Translations under genes and position numbers: made by a program
The notes under the pieces: model-generated
Database searches by the model: none
The model's input: the letters and a program-made list of their open reading frames with translations, nothing else
What the model was told of the DNA's origin: nothing
Source of the DNA: JACPVF01 sp964502095
GTDB taxonomy: Bacteria; Chloroflexota; Anaerolineae; Anaerolineales; Villigracilaceae
Assembly: GCA_964502095.1 (NCBI GenBank)
Contig: CAZCUF010000005.1
Coordinates: forward strand, 166,531-230,530
Direction: 5' to 3'
DNA: 64,000 bases
Shown here: piece after piece, positions 8,293 through 17,389 of the stretch
Position numbering within the stretch: the first letter of the stretch is position 1
Layout: each line of letters starts with the position of its first letter

Positions 8293-11200
8293 ATGTTACA
8301 GAATTTTGTAAAACTCTTCAGCGGGGACCCCACTAAAAAAACTGTTGCACAACTTGGCGATCTGGTCGAGCAGATCAATTCATTGGAGGCCGGGTACGAG
8401 AATCTCTCGGACGAGTCCTTGCGCGCCAAAACGGACGAGTTTCGGGCGCGAATCGAGAAACTGATGGGGAATGTGGAGGGGCTCGAGGAAGAGGAGCAAT
8501 TCAAGGCGGAGCAGGAAGCGTTGAACGAAATCCTGCCGGAAGCGTTCGCGGCCGTGCGCGAAGCCTCCAAACGCACGATCGGCCTGCGTCATTACGATGT
8601 GCAGTTGATCGGCGGCGCGGTACTGCATCGCGGCGAAATCGCCGAGATGCGCACAGGCGAAGGCAAAACGCTGGTGGCCACTTTACCGCTGTATTTGAAC
8701 GCGCTGACCGGGCGCGGCGTGCATTTGGTGACAGTCAATGATTATCTGGCGCGGCGTGACGCGCGCTGGATGGCGCCGATCTTCATGTTGCTTGGGCTTT
8801 CGGTGGGGGTACTGCAAATGGCGGCCGCGACCGAAAATGGAAAGAAAGCTTTTCTGGTGGATCCCGAACGCGAGTCGCCGCACGAGGATCAACGTCAACT
8901 GAGGCTGGTGGATCGCGCTGAAGCCTACGCCGCAGATATTACCTACGGCACCAACTCCGAGTACGGTTTCGATTATCTGCGCGATAACATGACCATGCGC
9001 CTCAGCGACCGCGTCCAGCGCGGGCATCATTACGCCATTGTCGATGAAGTGGATAACGTGCTGATCGATGAAGCGCGCACGCCGTTGATCATCTCAGGGC
9101 CGGCCTCCGGCGACCTGGAATGGTACGGTAAGATGGCGCAGATCGTGAAGCAGTTGCGGCCCGAAGACTATGAAGTCAATGAGAAGGACCGTAACGTTTC
9201 GCTGACCGAGATCGGCATCGCGCATGTGGAGCAAATGCTCGGCCAGCAGTTGCTGGACCCGGACCGTCCCGAAGATGTGACTCCCGAACAGGCGCGGCTC
9301 ACCGGTTATCTCGAACAGGCTTTGCGCGCGCAATTTCTCTTTAAACGGAACAAGGATTATCTTGTGCAGGGCGGCAAGGTTGTGATCGTTGACGAGTTCA
9401 CGGGGCGGCTCATGCCCGGCCGCCGCTGGAGCGACGGTTTGCATCAGGCAGTGGAGGCGAAGGAAGGCGCCAGAGTCGAGCCGGAAAACGTCACGTATGC
9501 CACCATTACACTGCAAAATTATTTTCGCATGTATAAAAAGTTGGCAGGCATGACCGGCACCGCGCTGACTGAAGCCGAGGAATTCAGCAAGATTTACTCG
9601 CTGGAGGTCGCGCCCATCCCCACCAATCTCGAATATCAGGCACTGCGTTCCGACGCGCCGTTGGTGGAACAAAAAGCCAAAGACGAAGAAGGCTATCAAT
9701 ATACGTATTATGTGCCGAAAGATGCGCTTCCGTCGTCGAATGAAAAAACCGAAACAGCCGATATAAGCGGACGCGGGGACAAAATCTTCTATCGGCGCAA
9801 AGACTATCCCGATGTGATCTATCGCACGGTGGAAACCAAACTGCGCGCCATCGTGGAAGAGATCGTCCGTTATCACGCCATGGGACGGCCCATGCTGGTC
9901 GGCACGACCTCCGTCGAATCCTCCGACCGATTGTCGGGGCGTCTGCGCGCCGAACCGATACGGCGGCTGATGCAGGTGATTCTTGTCCGCAACGCGTGGT
10001 TGCAGGCCAATCAGCGCGAGGAAGATGGACGCCTCATTCCCGAACTTGTGCAGTTCAACGAACCGTTGGAGACTCTGCGCCCCGACGATTTGCGGAAATT
10101 CATCCAGCCGTTTGGCCTGACCAATATCAGCCCTGAAGACGCGGGCAATCTCGACACATTGCTGGAATTGATCCGCCTCGACGCGCAATACAAAGACCAT
10201 TTCAAAACCATTCTGCAGGGCGGCGTGCCGCATTCGGTGTTGAACGCGCGCAAGCATACGGAAGAATCGCAGATCATTGCCGGCGCGGGCGCGTTCAACG
10301 CGGTGACCATCGCCACCAGCATGGCCGGGCGCGGTGTGGATATCAAGCTCGGAGGCGAATTGGCTGAAGAGGTGCTGTCCGCTGTCCATCGCGTGTTGAA
10401 GCGGGCAGGATATTCCGATCCGTATGATATGACTCTCGAAGAGCGGCGGCAGGCTTTGTTGAAGGCCGATCCCTCCACTTTTGGAATCTATGAAGCCGAA
10501 GTTAAACTCTTCCTTCAATATTTCGAAGACATGGAACGCGTGAAAGAGTTGGGCGGCCTGCATGTGATCGGCTCGGAGCGGCATGAGGCGCGCCGCATTG
10601 ATAATCAACTGCGCGGCCGTGCGGCCCGTCAGGGCGACCCCGGCTCGTCGCGGTTTTATCTTTCACTCGAAGACGACTTGATGCGTTTGTTCGGCGGTTC
10701 GCAAGTCAGTTCGATGATGGAACGTTTGCATGTGGATGACTCGATGCCGCTCGAAGTGCGCCTCGTCGGTAACATTATCGAAGGCTCCCAGCATCGCGTC
10801 GAAGGCGCCAACTTCGATGTGCGCAAACACCTGCTCGAATATGACGATGTGCTCAACAAACAGCGCGCGCAAATCTATTCACAGCGCGATCGTATTTTCG
10901 TCAAGGAGGATTTGCACGAAGACGTGATAGAGATGTTGCGCGCCGAGGTGGAGAAACGCGTGCGCGCGGGATTGGAGGACGAGGAAGGTCCGTGGAAATT
11001 GATCGCCTGGCTGGATCAGGTTCAGCCTCCGTTCATGTCGCAGGAACGCCTCTTCCCCAGCTTCGGCCTGTCTCTGTTGCTGGATGAGTTGAACGCCTCC
11101 AAAGAAGACCTGCCCACTGCGCTTCGCGAGCTTGTGCGCCGCGCGGTGGAGGCCGAACAGGCGCATACCATGCACGCGATTGAAGCCTCGGTGGAAAAGA

Positions 11201-12360
11201 CGGCCGAGAGTCTCGAGTCGCAGATCTCCGATCGCGAAGACGCGCTGGACGCATACTTCGAGGGCCTGCGGGACATGGAAGAAACGCCGCGTCCGCAAAA
11301 AATGGTCGAAGAGATCGGCGCGCTGGTGCATATGCCGGTCAAATTATCCGGCGAGCAAATGCGCATGCTGGCCGATGACCCTTCGGAAATTAAAGAGGCA
11401 ATTCAAGATACAGCCAGCGCGCAGTTGACGACGTTGTACGCCACGCGGCTTGTGATGGGAATCGAGAATCGCCTCGGCGAGTCGCTCGGCGAAAAACTGC
11501 AGGTCAATGATTGGGATGAGGCGGCTGAAAAAATTCTGGCGATTTCACGCGCCGCGCTCGAACATCAACGCGAACGATTGGTCGGCGAGAACGGGCAGAT
11601 CGTGCGCGACATCCAGAGCATGCTGACGCGCAGTGAGGGGGATGACGAGGAAACATTCAAACTGCGTCTGTTGATCTCGCTTGCGCAGGGCGCACGTACG
11701 GTCTTTAATTCGCGCACGCATCGGCAGGAGAAACAACTATTCAACCGCTTCACATATTGGTTTCTGTCGGCGCAGTTTCTGGAGAATCGAGAAGCGGACG
11801 ATGTGATCGATGAAGTGCTCGATCATCTCGAAGCCGCGGAAGAGGCTCTGCAATTGTCCTGGGGACAGGGCGAGTATACGCGCCTTGTAGCGGCCAATGC
11901 CCAGCGGCTGGCGGATTTTGGCCCTGCCGCGAAGAACGCGTTCGGCGAGGAACGGCTGAACGACGCGGTATCAACCCTCGGCGAGGATGAACGGGAAACG
12001 TTGATCGAATCCATCGGGCAATACATCCTGAATGAAGTCCAGCGCCAATTGTTATTGGGCGCCATCACCGAGCTGTGGGTGGATTACCTGACCCGAGTCG
12101 AGGCTCTGCGCGTATCGATCGGCCTGGAAGCCTATGCCCAGCGCGATCCGCTGGTACAATACAAGAGCAAGGCCTCCGAACTTTATAATCAATTGCTCGA
12201 GGATATCCGCGCTCAGGTTATTGGACGGATCTTCGCGGTACAGCCGCGGCGGATCGAAATCACGCCTGTGGAAGCGGCAGAGGAGGCCGGGCCTGTTCCC
12301 GCTCAGGTGGAGGACGCGCCGCAACTCGAAGGAAAGAAACGCAGACGCCGCCGCCATTAG
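8293..12360 (+). CDS. secA: Preprotein translocase ATPase SecA, extended form
   Basis: Cytoplasmic motor that pushes unfolded preproteins through SecYEG. It is 1355 residues long; most SecA proteins have about 840-900. Walker A GEGKT is at 122-126, Walker B DEVD at 251-254, then DYLVQGGKVVIVDEFTGR, the MTGTA motif and the DNQLRGRAARQGDPG arginine-finger segment. Extra material: about 30 residues before YGTNSEYGFDYLRDNM; about 90 residues (roughly 551-643) between VGTTSVESSDRLSGRL and GVPHSVLNAR; about 60 residues after GRGVDIKLGG; and a greatly enlarged C-terminal helical region. The usual C-terminal SecB/zinc motif (CxCxSG) is absent; the protein ends in KKRRRRRH. ATG 8293 follows GAAAGGGA and gives the family start MLQNFVKLFSGDP. 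Confidence 0.95.
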   Translation: MLQNFVKLFSGDPTKKTVAQLGDLVEQINSLEAGYENLSDESLRAKTDEFRARIEKLMGNVEGLEEEEQFKAEQEALNEILPEAFAAVREASKRTIGLRHYDVQLIGGAVLHRGEIAEMRTGEGKTLVATLPLYLNALTGRGVHLVTVNDYLARRDARWMAPIFMLLGLSVGVLQMAAATENGKKAFLVDPERESPHEDQRQLRLVDRAEAYAADITYGTNSEYGFDYLRDNMTMRLSDRVQRGHHYAIVDEVDNVLIDEARTPLIISGPASGDLEWYGKMAQIVKQLRPEDYEVNEKDRNVSLTEIGIAHVEQMLGQQLLDPDRPEDVTPEQARLTGYLEQALRAQFLFKRNKDYLVQGGKVVIVDEFTGRLMPGRRWSDGLHQAVEAKEGARVEPENVTYATITLQNYFRMYKKLAGMTGTALTEAEEFSKIYSLEVAPIPTNLEYQALRSDAPLVEQKAKDEEGYQYTYYVPKDALPSSNEKTETADISGRGDKIFYRRKDYPDVIYRTVETKLRAIVEEIVRYHAMGRPMLVGTTSVESSDRLSGRLRAEPIRRLMQVILVRNAWLQANQREEDGRLIPELVQFNEPLETLRPDDLRKFIQPFGLTNISPEDAGNLDTLLELIRLDAQYKDHFKTILQGGVPHSVLNARKHTEESQIIAGAGAFNAVTIATSMAGRGVDIKLGGELAEEVLSAVHRVLKRAGYSDPYDMTLEERRQALLKADPSTFGIYEAEVKLFLQYFEDMERVKELGGLHVIGSERHEARRIDNQLRGRAARQGDPGSSRFYLSLEDDLMRLFGGSQVSSMMERLHVDDSMPLEVRLVGNIIEGSQHRVEGANFDVRKHLLEYDDVLNKQRAQIYSQRDRIFVKEDLHEDVIEMLRAEVEKRVRAGLEDEEGPWKLIAWLDQVQPPFMSQERLFPSFGLSLLLDELNASKEDLPTALRELVRRAVEAEQAHTMHAIEASVEKTAESLESQISDREDALDAYFEGLRDMEETPRPQKMVEEIGALVHMPVKLSGEQMRMLADDPSEIKEAIQDTASAQLTTLYATRLVMGIENRLGESLGEKLQVNDWDEAAEKILAISRAALEHQRERLVGENGQIVRDIQSMLTRSEGDDEETFKLRLLISLAQGARTVFNSRTHRQEKQLFNRFTYWFLSAQFLENREADDVIDEVLDHLEAAEEALQLSWGQGEYTRLVAANAQRLADFGPAAKNAFGEERLNDAVSTLGEDERETLIESIGQYILNEVQRQLLLGAITELWVDYLTRVEALRVSIGLEAYAQRDPLVQYKSKASELYNQLLEDIRAQVIGRIFAVQPRRIEITPVEAAEEAGPVPAQVEDAPQLEGKKRRRRRH

Positions 12361-12410
12361 CAGTTTAGCCGCTTTACTACGGTGAGTCGGAGAATTTTTT
12401 AGAGGCTTTT

Positions 12411-13451
12411 TTGGTTCAGTCAGATACTGCCCCGCTCAACATTTATTTCGCCCTCCCGAAGGTGGAACTGCACCGCCATCTGGAGGGTTCTTTGCGCCTT
12501 GCGACCATGATGGAGATCGCGCGTTCGCACGGATTGACGATTCCCGCCAATGTGGTGAACTTGAGCGGCCTGGTGCAGGTGCAGGATGAAGATCCGCTGA
12601 CCTTTAGCAACTTTCTGGAGAAATTCAAAACATTGCGGTTGTTCTATCGTTCGCCGGATGTGATTCACCGCATCGCGCGCGAGGCCGTGGAAGATGCCGC
12701 CAAGGATAACATTCGATATCTCGAATTGCGCTTTACGCCTGTGGCTTTGAGCCGCGCGGAAGGGTTTCCATTGCACGATGTGGTGGAATGGGTGGCGCTG
12801 AGCGCGCAGGAAGCCGCCAAAAAAAACAAGATCAAAGTGGGTTTGATCGCCTCCGTCAACCGGCATGAAAGCACGGAACTGGCGGAGCAGGTGGCCTGGC
12901 TGGCGGCTGAGCATATTCAAAACGGCCTGTTCGGAATCGACCTGGCTGGAAACGAAGCGGAATTTCCCGCCGCGCCGTTTGCCGGTGTTTTCAAAGAGGC
13001 GCGGCAGGCTGGCCTGCACACCACGGTCCACGCGGGCGAATGGGGCGGCGCGCAGAATGTGCGCGAGGCCATCGAGGACTTCGAGGCGGAACGTATCGGT
13101 CATGGCGTGCGCGTGCTCGAAGATGAAAAGGTCACGGCGCTGGCGCGCGAGCGCGGCACGGTCTTTGAAGTCTGCGTCACCAGCAATTACCAGTCGGGCG
13201 TTGTTACTCAGTTGACCGATCATCCGTTGGGGCGCATGCTCGAACAGGGATTGAACGTTACGCTCAACACCGACGATCCCAGCGTCTCGCGCATCACGCT
13301 CAGCCGTGAATACTATACGGCTTGCGAAAAGCTCGGCCTTCCGCTGGCGGCGCTCAAAGAACGTATTCTGGCCGCGGGGCAGGCCGCGTTCCTTCCACAG
13401 GAAGATCGGACAAAATTAATCATTAATCTCAAAAAAGAGTTAAAATTGTAA
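12411..13451 (+). CDS. add: Adenosine deaminase
   Basis: Zinc hydrolase of purine salvage converting adenosine to inosine and ammonia, 346 residues. Zinc ligands and active-site residues are in place: HRH at 21-23 within VELHRHLEGS, GIDLAGNE, HAGEWGG with His207 and catalytic Glu210, RIGHG, and NTDDPSVS with Asp288/Asp289. The only start that keeps the HxH motif is TTG 12411, preceded by AGAGG at 12401-12405. It lies 50 bases after secA with no terminator seen, so cotranscription is possible. The related adenine deaminase subfamily cannot be fully excluded from motifs alone, but the N-terminus (PKVELHRHLEGSL) reads as adenosine deaminase. Confidence 0.88.
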   Translation: MVQSDTAPLNIYFALPKVELHRHLEGSLRLATMMEIARSHGLTIPANVVNLSGLVQVQDEDPLTFSNFLEKFKTLRLFYRSPDVIHRIAREAVEDAAKDNIRYLELRFTPVALSRAEGFPLHDVVEWVALSAQEAAKKNKIKVGLIASVNRHESTELAEQVAWLAAEHIQNGLFGIDLAGNEAEFPAAPFAGVFKEARQAGLHTTVHAGEWGGAQNVREAIEDFEAERIGHGVRVLEDEKVTALARERGTVFEVCVTSNYQSGVVTQLTDHPLGRMLEQGLNVTLNTDDPSVSRITLSREYYTACEKLGLPLAALKERILAAGQAAFLPQEDRTKLIINLKKELKL

Positions 13452-13477
13452 ATCCACTACGAAGACCCAAAGGGTAT

Positions 13478-13501
13478 CAAAGGCGCTCCTTTGTATTTTT
13501 T
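13478..13501 (+). terminator. Weak terminator after add
   Basis: CAAAGG/CCTTTG six-base stem with CGCT loop (13478-13493), followed by TATTTTTT. Confidence 0.5.
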
Positions 13502-13543
13502 GTGATTTTGTGGTGGGCAGTCCATATCACCAAAGGAGTTACG

Positions 13544-16240
13544 ATGAACGACCTCTTTAAAGCACGCGATGCATTGAAAGTGGGGAAAAAGAATTATACG
13601 ATCTACCGACTCGACGCATTGGAAAAAGCCGGCCTCACCGAGATCAAGCGGCTCCCGTTTTCGATCCGCATCATGCTCGAAGCGGCTCTCCGTCAATGTG
13701 ATGGAAAGGGCATCACGGAGAAAGATGTGAGGAATATCGCCGCGTGGAAACCTCAGAGTGCGCGCCCGGGCATTTCTTTCCTGCCGGTACGCGTCATCAT
13801 GCAGGATTTCACAGGAGTACCGGCCATGGTGGATTTAGCCGCCATGCGCGCGGCAGTTGCACGTCTCGGCGGCGACCCGAAGAAGATCAATCCGCTGGTG
13901 CCGGTGGACCTGGTCATCGACCATTCCGTTCAAGTGGATTTCTTCGCCACGCAGGATGCCTTACAGCGCAACACCGAAATGGAATTTCTGCGTAACCGCG
14001 AACGTTATGAGTTTCTTAAATGGGGACAACACGCTTTCAGCAACTTCCGAGTCGTCCCGCCGATGACCGGCATTGTGCATCAGGTCAACCTCGAATATCT
14101 CTCGGAAGTGGTGTTCACGAAACAGGATGGAAACGAAACGCTCGCTTTTCCTGATACGCTGGTGGGCACCGATTCGCATACCACCATGGTCAACGGGCTT
14201 GGCCTGGTAGGCTGGGGCGTGGGCGGCATCGAAGCTGAAGCTGTGATGCTCGGCCAGCCGATAGACATGCTTCTGCCCGATGTAATCGGATTCAAACTAT
14301 ACGGCAAACTGCGCGATGGCGTTACGGCTACCGATCTTGTGCTCACCGTTGCGCAAATACTGCGCAAAAAAGGAGTAGTGGATAAATTCGTCGAGTTCTA
14401 TGGTTCGGGACTCGATTCGATGTCCCTGCCAGATCGCGCCACCATCGGGAATATGTCGCCCGAATATGGCGCCACGATTAGTTACTTCCCGGTGGATGCG
14501 GAAACCTTACGATATATGAAACTGACTGGCCGCCCTCAGGAAGTGATCGACCGCACTGAAGCGTATACGCATGCCCAGGGACTCTTCCGCGACTCGTCCA
14601 CACCCGACCCTGAATTCACTGATACGCTCGAACTGGACCTGGGGTCTGTTATGCCCTCCCTGGCCGGCCCCAAACGTCCGCAGGATCGCATCCCCATGGC
14701 CGAACTAAGAGAGACCTTTGAAACAATTTTGACCACTCCCGTCAAAAATCGCGGCTTTGAGCTTAAGCCTGATGCTTTGAAAGCTGAAGCCACGTTCGGT
14801 ACGAACGGCAACTCGATCAAAATGAAGCACGGCGTAGTCGTGATCGCGGCCATCACATCCTGCACGAATACATCGAATCCATCCGTGATGGTCGGCGCAG
14901 GGTTGCTGGCGAAGAAGGCCGTCGAGAAGGGTTTGAACGTCAAGCCATACGTTAAAACCAGTCTCGCGCCCGGCTCGCGCGTGGTAACTGACTATTTACG
15001 GCAGGCAGATTTGCTCGACCCGCTTGCCAAGCTTGGATTCAACGTCGTAGCCTACGGTTGTACCACCTGTATCGGAAATAGCGGTCCGCTGACCGAGGCT
15101 GTCGCCAAAGCGGTAACGGAGAATGAACTGGTGACCGCGGCGGTCCTTTCTGGAAATCGCAACTTCGAGGGCCGCATTCATCCGCTGGTCAAAGCCAATT
15201 TCCTGATGTCGCCACCGTTGGTGGTTGCCTTTGCGCTGGCTGGAACGGTGGATATCGATCTCGATAAAGAGCCGCTTGGCACAGGCAAAGATGGTCAGCC
15301 TGTTTATCTGAAGGATATTTGGCCGACACAACAGGAGATCACCGAAACGATTTCTGCCAGCCTGGACGTGAAAATGTTCCAGGATCGTTACGCCAGCGTT
15401 TTCGAAGGTTCCGATGCATGGAAGAAGATCAAATTGACCGGCGGTGATCTTTACGACTGGGACGAGAGCTCGACTTACATTCATCACCCGCCCTACTTCC
15501 AAAAATTGACGCTCGAGGTGCCATCGGTGAGCGACATTCGCGGCGCGCGCGTGCTGGGCATGTTCCGCGACTCGATCACCACCGATCATATCTCGCCAGC
15601 CTCCAATATCGCTGTCAACAGCCCGGCCGGGAAATTCCTCATGGAACACGATGTGGCTCCGCAATATTTCAACTCGTACGGTTCGCGCCGCGGCAACGAC
15701 CTCGTGATGGCGCGCGGTACGTTTGCCAATATTCGCATTAAGAATTTGCTGGTGGAGCCCAAAGAGGGCAACCTTACCAAACATTTCCCCGATGGTGAAG
15801 AAATGCCCTTTTATGACGCGGCGATGAAGTACCTGCAGGCCGGAATTCCAAGCGTGATTCTGGCCGGGAAAGAATATGGCGCCGGCTCCAGCCGCGACTG
15901 GGCCGCCAAAGGACCGCTTCTGCAGGGCGTAAAAGCCGTCATTGCCGAATCCTTCGAACGAATCCACCGCTCGAATCTGGTCGGCATGGGAATTCTGCCC
16001 TTGACGTATATGGACGGCCAAAACGCCGAATCGCTGGGCCTGAACGGCAGCGAAACTTTTACGATCGAAGGGATCAGCGACTCGATCAAGCCCAAGCAGG
16101 TTCTTAGCGTCAAGGCGGTCAGGGACGATGGAAAGGCGATCGAATTCAAAGTGACTGCATTGTTGAACACGGATGTGGAAGTGAACTACTACCGAAATGG
16201 CGGTATCCTGCATACCGTATTGAGGCATTTGGTGCATTGA
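13544..16240 (+). CDS. acnA: Aconitate hydratase (AcnA type)
   Basis: Interconverts citrate and isocitrate in the TCA cycle using a [4Fe-4S] cluster; 898 residues, normal for the AcnA/IRP1 branch. Cluster ligands are Cys440 (SCTNTSNPS) and Cys506/Cys509 (YGCTTCIGNSG). Substrate-site signatures TDSHTTMVNGLG, DSITTDHISPA and GAGSSRDWAAKG are present, and the swivel domain is C-terminal as in AcnA. Start ATG 13544 has AAAGGAG seven bases upstream; an earlier in-frame ATG at 13502 lies in the add terminator region and has no ribosome site. Monocistronic: terminators stand on both sides. Confidence 0.96.
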   Translation: MNDLFKARDALKVGKKNYTIYRLDALEKAGLTEIKRLPFSIRIMLEAALRQCDGKGITEKDVRNIAAWKPQSARPGISFLPVRVIMQDFTGVPAMVDLAAMRAAVARLGGDPKKINPLVPVDLVIDHSVQVDFFATQDALQRNTEMEFLRNRERYEFLKWGQHAFSNFRVVPPMTGIVHQVNLEYLSEVVFTKQDGNETLAFPDTLVGTDSHTTMVNGLGLVGWGVGGIEAEAVMLGQPIDMLLPDVIGFKLYGKLRDGVTATDLVLTVAQILRKKGVVDKFVEFYGSGLDSMSLPDRATIGNMSPEYGATISYFPVDAETLRYMKLTGRPQEVIDRTEAYTHAQGLFRDSSTPDPEFTDTLELDLGSVMPSLAGPKRPQDRIPMAELRETFETILTTPVKNRGFELKPDALKAEATFGTNGNSIKMKHGVVVIAAITSCTNTSNPSVMVGAGLLAKKAVEKGLNVKPYVKTSLAPGSRVVTDYLRQADLLDPLAKLGFNVVAYGCTTCIGNSGPLTEAVAKAVTENELVTAAVLSGNRNFEGRIHPLVKANFLMSPPLVVAFALAGTVDIDLDKEPLGTGKDGQPVYLKDIWPTQQEITETISASLDVKMFQDRYASVFEGSDAWKKIKLTGGDLYDWDESSTYIHHPPYFQKLTLEVPSVSDIRGARVLGMFRDSITTDHISPASNIAVNSPAGKFLMEHDVAPQYFNSYGSRRGNDLVMARGTFANIRIKNLLVEPKEGNLTKHFPDGEEMPFYDAAMKYLQAGIPSVILAGKEYGAGSSRDWAAKGPLLQGVKAVIAESFERIHRSNLVGMGILPLTYMDGQNAESLGLNGSETFTIEGISDSIKPKQVLSVKAVRDDGKAIEFKVTALLNTDVEVNYYRNGGILHTVLRHLVH

Positions 16241-16251
16241 TCGATGCGATT

Positions 16252-16291
16252 CAACAAGCCGACGGCCCGGGCCGTCGGCTTGTTGTTCTTT
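16252..16291 (+). terminator. Terminator after acnA
   Basis: Complete 34-base palindrome (16252-16285) with 17-base arms beginning CAACAAGCCGACGG, followed by TTCTTTG. A strong hairpin with a modest U-tract. Confidence 0.8.
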
Positions 16292-16342
16292 GAGCTATGA
16301 ATTTTGAAAGGATATTTTTACAAGAAGGGCGGCGTTGGGTCT

Positions 16343-16370
16343 TTGAACTTTCGGGTGAGTATCTTACAAT
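16343..16370 (+). promoter_or_regulatory. Promoter of the plsC-like gene
   Basis: TTGAAC (16343-16348), 16-base spacer, TACAAT (16365-16370). Confidence 0.6.
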
Positions 16371-16418
16371 CCATCTCCGTGTTATTTTCTCTAAACAATT
16401 CTAAGGAAGAGGTTTGCC

Positions 16419-17108
16419 ATGCGAAAGAGCGCTACCTATGAGGTCGCCCGGGCTATCGTTCATGCGTATTCCAGAGTATTCCTTCGGATGGACATCCGCT
16501 GGTATGATCCCCTTCCGGAGGGGCCAAAGTTATTCATTGCCAACCATCCCAGCGCCAGCGACCCGTTCCTGATCCATTTGCTGTCGCGCATGAGCGTGTT
16601 GGTTACGACCAACGCGTTTGCATTTCCCCTGCTCGGGCTTTATCTTCGCCGTGCCGGGCAGATCGAAGTGGCTCCTGGCGGTGACGCGCTCGAACAAGCC
16701 TGCCGGAGACTCCAACAAGGCCATTCGGTGGGGATTTTTCCCGAGGGAACTTTCAGCCCGCAGGAAGGCGGTTTTCGCGAACCGCGCAGTGGCGCGGCAC
16801 GGCTGGCGCTCATGACGGGCGTTCCCGTGGTGCCGGTTGGAATCTATTTACCGCGCGAACGCAGTCTGCGGATTGCCTCCCGGATGAATGGCAGACCCAT
16901 GGTGGGATATTGGTATTTGCGGGGACCGTACGCCATTACGGTGGGACAACCCATGAAATTCGAAGGCGATCCTGAAAACCGGGTGCACGTTCGTTCGGTC
17001 AGCGGGACCATGATGGAATGGATCACTTCGCTTGCGCTGGAGAGTGAAGCGCGCTTATCTGGGGCTTCAATGCGCTCCCCGGCCGGCAATGAAATTGCAA
17101 CCTTTTAG
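16419..17108 (+). CDS. 1-acyl-glycerol-3-phosphate acyltransferase-like protein
   Basis: PlsC/LPLAT-family acyltransferase, 229 residues, which would add a fatty acyl chain to lysophosphatidate or a similar lipid at the inner membrane. The catalytic NHxxxxD motif is NHPSASD (42-48); the phosphate-binding FPEGT motif is at 107-111, followed by the usual PVVPVGIY strand. RBS AAGGAAGAGG precedes ATG 16419. The gene has its own promoter. Substrate is uncertain, since this family also acylates other polar lipids. Confidence 0.82.
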   Translation: MRKSATYEVARAIVHAYSRVFLRMDIRWYDPLPEGPKLFIANHPSASDPFLIHLLSRMSVLVTTNAFAFPLLGLYLRRAGQIEVAPGGDALEQACRRLQQGHSVGIFPEGTFSPQEGGFREPRSGAARLALMTGVPVVPVGIYLPRERSLRIASRMNGRPMVGYWYLRGPYAITVGQPMKFEGDPENRVHVRSVSGTMMEWITSLALESEARLSGASMRSPAGNEIATF

Positions 17109-17191
17109 TAATCAATCTATATGCAGGCGCATGCTACAGTAATGAATAGCCTTTTGTACGATGAACCCGGGCGTGAAAGGAGGCGATCAAC

Positions 17192-17353
17192 TTGTTATGC
17201 GCTGTTGATGCAAAGAGCCGCGGGCAAGGCCTGGTTGAGTATGCGTTAATTCTTGCATTGGTTACTATTGTTGTATTCGTGGCTTTATACATTTTTGGCC
17301 CCATGCTCGGTAATGTCTTCAGCAATGTAAATAGTAGTCTTTCCAGTTCCTGA
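17192..17353 (+). CDS. Flp/Fap-type pilin component (53 aa)
   Basis: A 54-codon gene starting with TTG at 17192, eight bases after a perfect AAAGGAGG (17176-17183). The product has a short leader with RGQGLVEYALILALVTIVVFVALYIF: the Flp pilin signature, in which a prepilin peptidase cuts after Gly and the mature chain has a Glu five residues later (here G-QGLVEYA, one residue shifted). One long hydrophobic helix and a Ser/Asn-rich tail follow. Flp pilins form Tad pili. No tad/cpa assembly genes lie in the window, so this is an orphan subunit whose machinery would be elsewhere. The role in adhesion is inferred. Confidence 0.8.
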   Translation: MLCAVDAKSRGQGLVEYALILALVTIVVFVALYIFGPMLGNVFSNVNSSLSSS

Positions 17354-17355
17354 AA

Positions 17356-17383
17356 AAACTCCCGCCGAACTTGGCGGGAGTTT
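17356..17383. terminator. Bidirectional terminator between pilin and miaB
   Basis: AAACTCCCGCC / GGCGGGAGTTT stem of 11 bp with loop GAACTT, serving the converging pilin and miaB transcripts. Confidence 0.85.
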
Positions 17384-17389
17384 CGATAT

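Noticed and set aside
9094..10608. Long open frame (504 codons) on the minus strand within secA
   Set aside because: Shadow of a GC-rich gene: no RBS, no recognisable motif, exactly opposite a well-conserved SecA.
14996..16237. 413-codon minus frame within acnA
   Set aside because: Antisense shadow of the aconitase gene.
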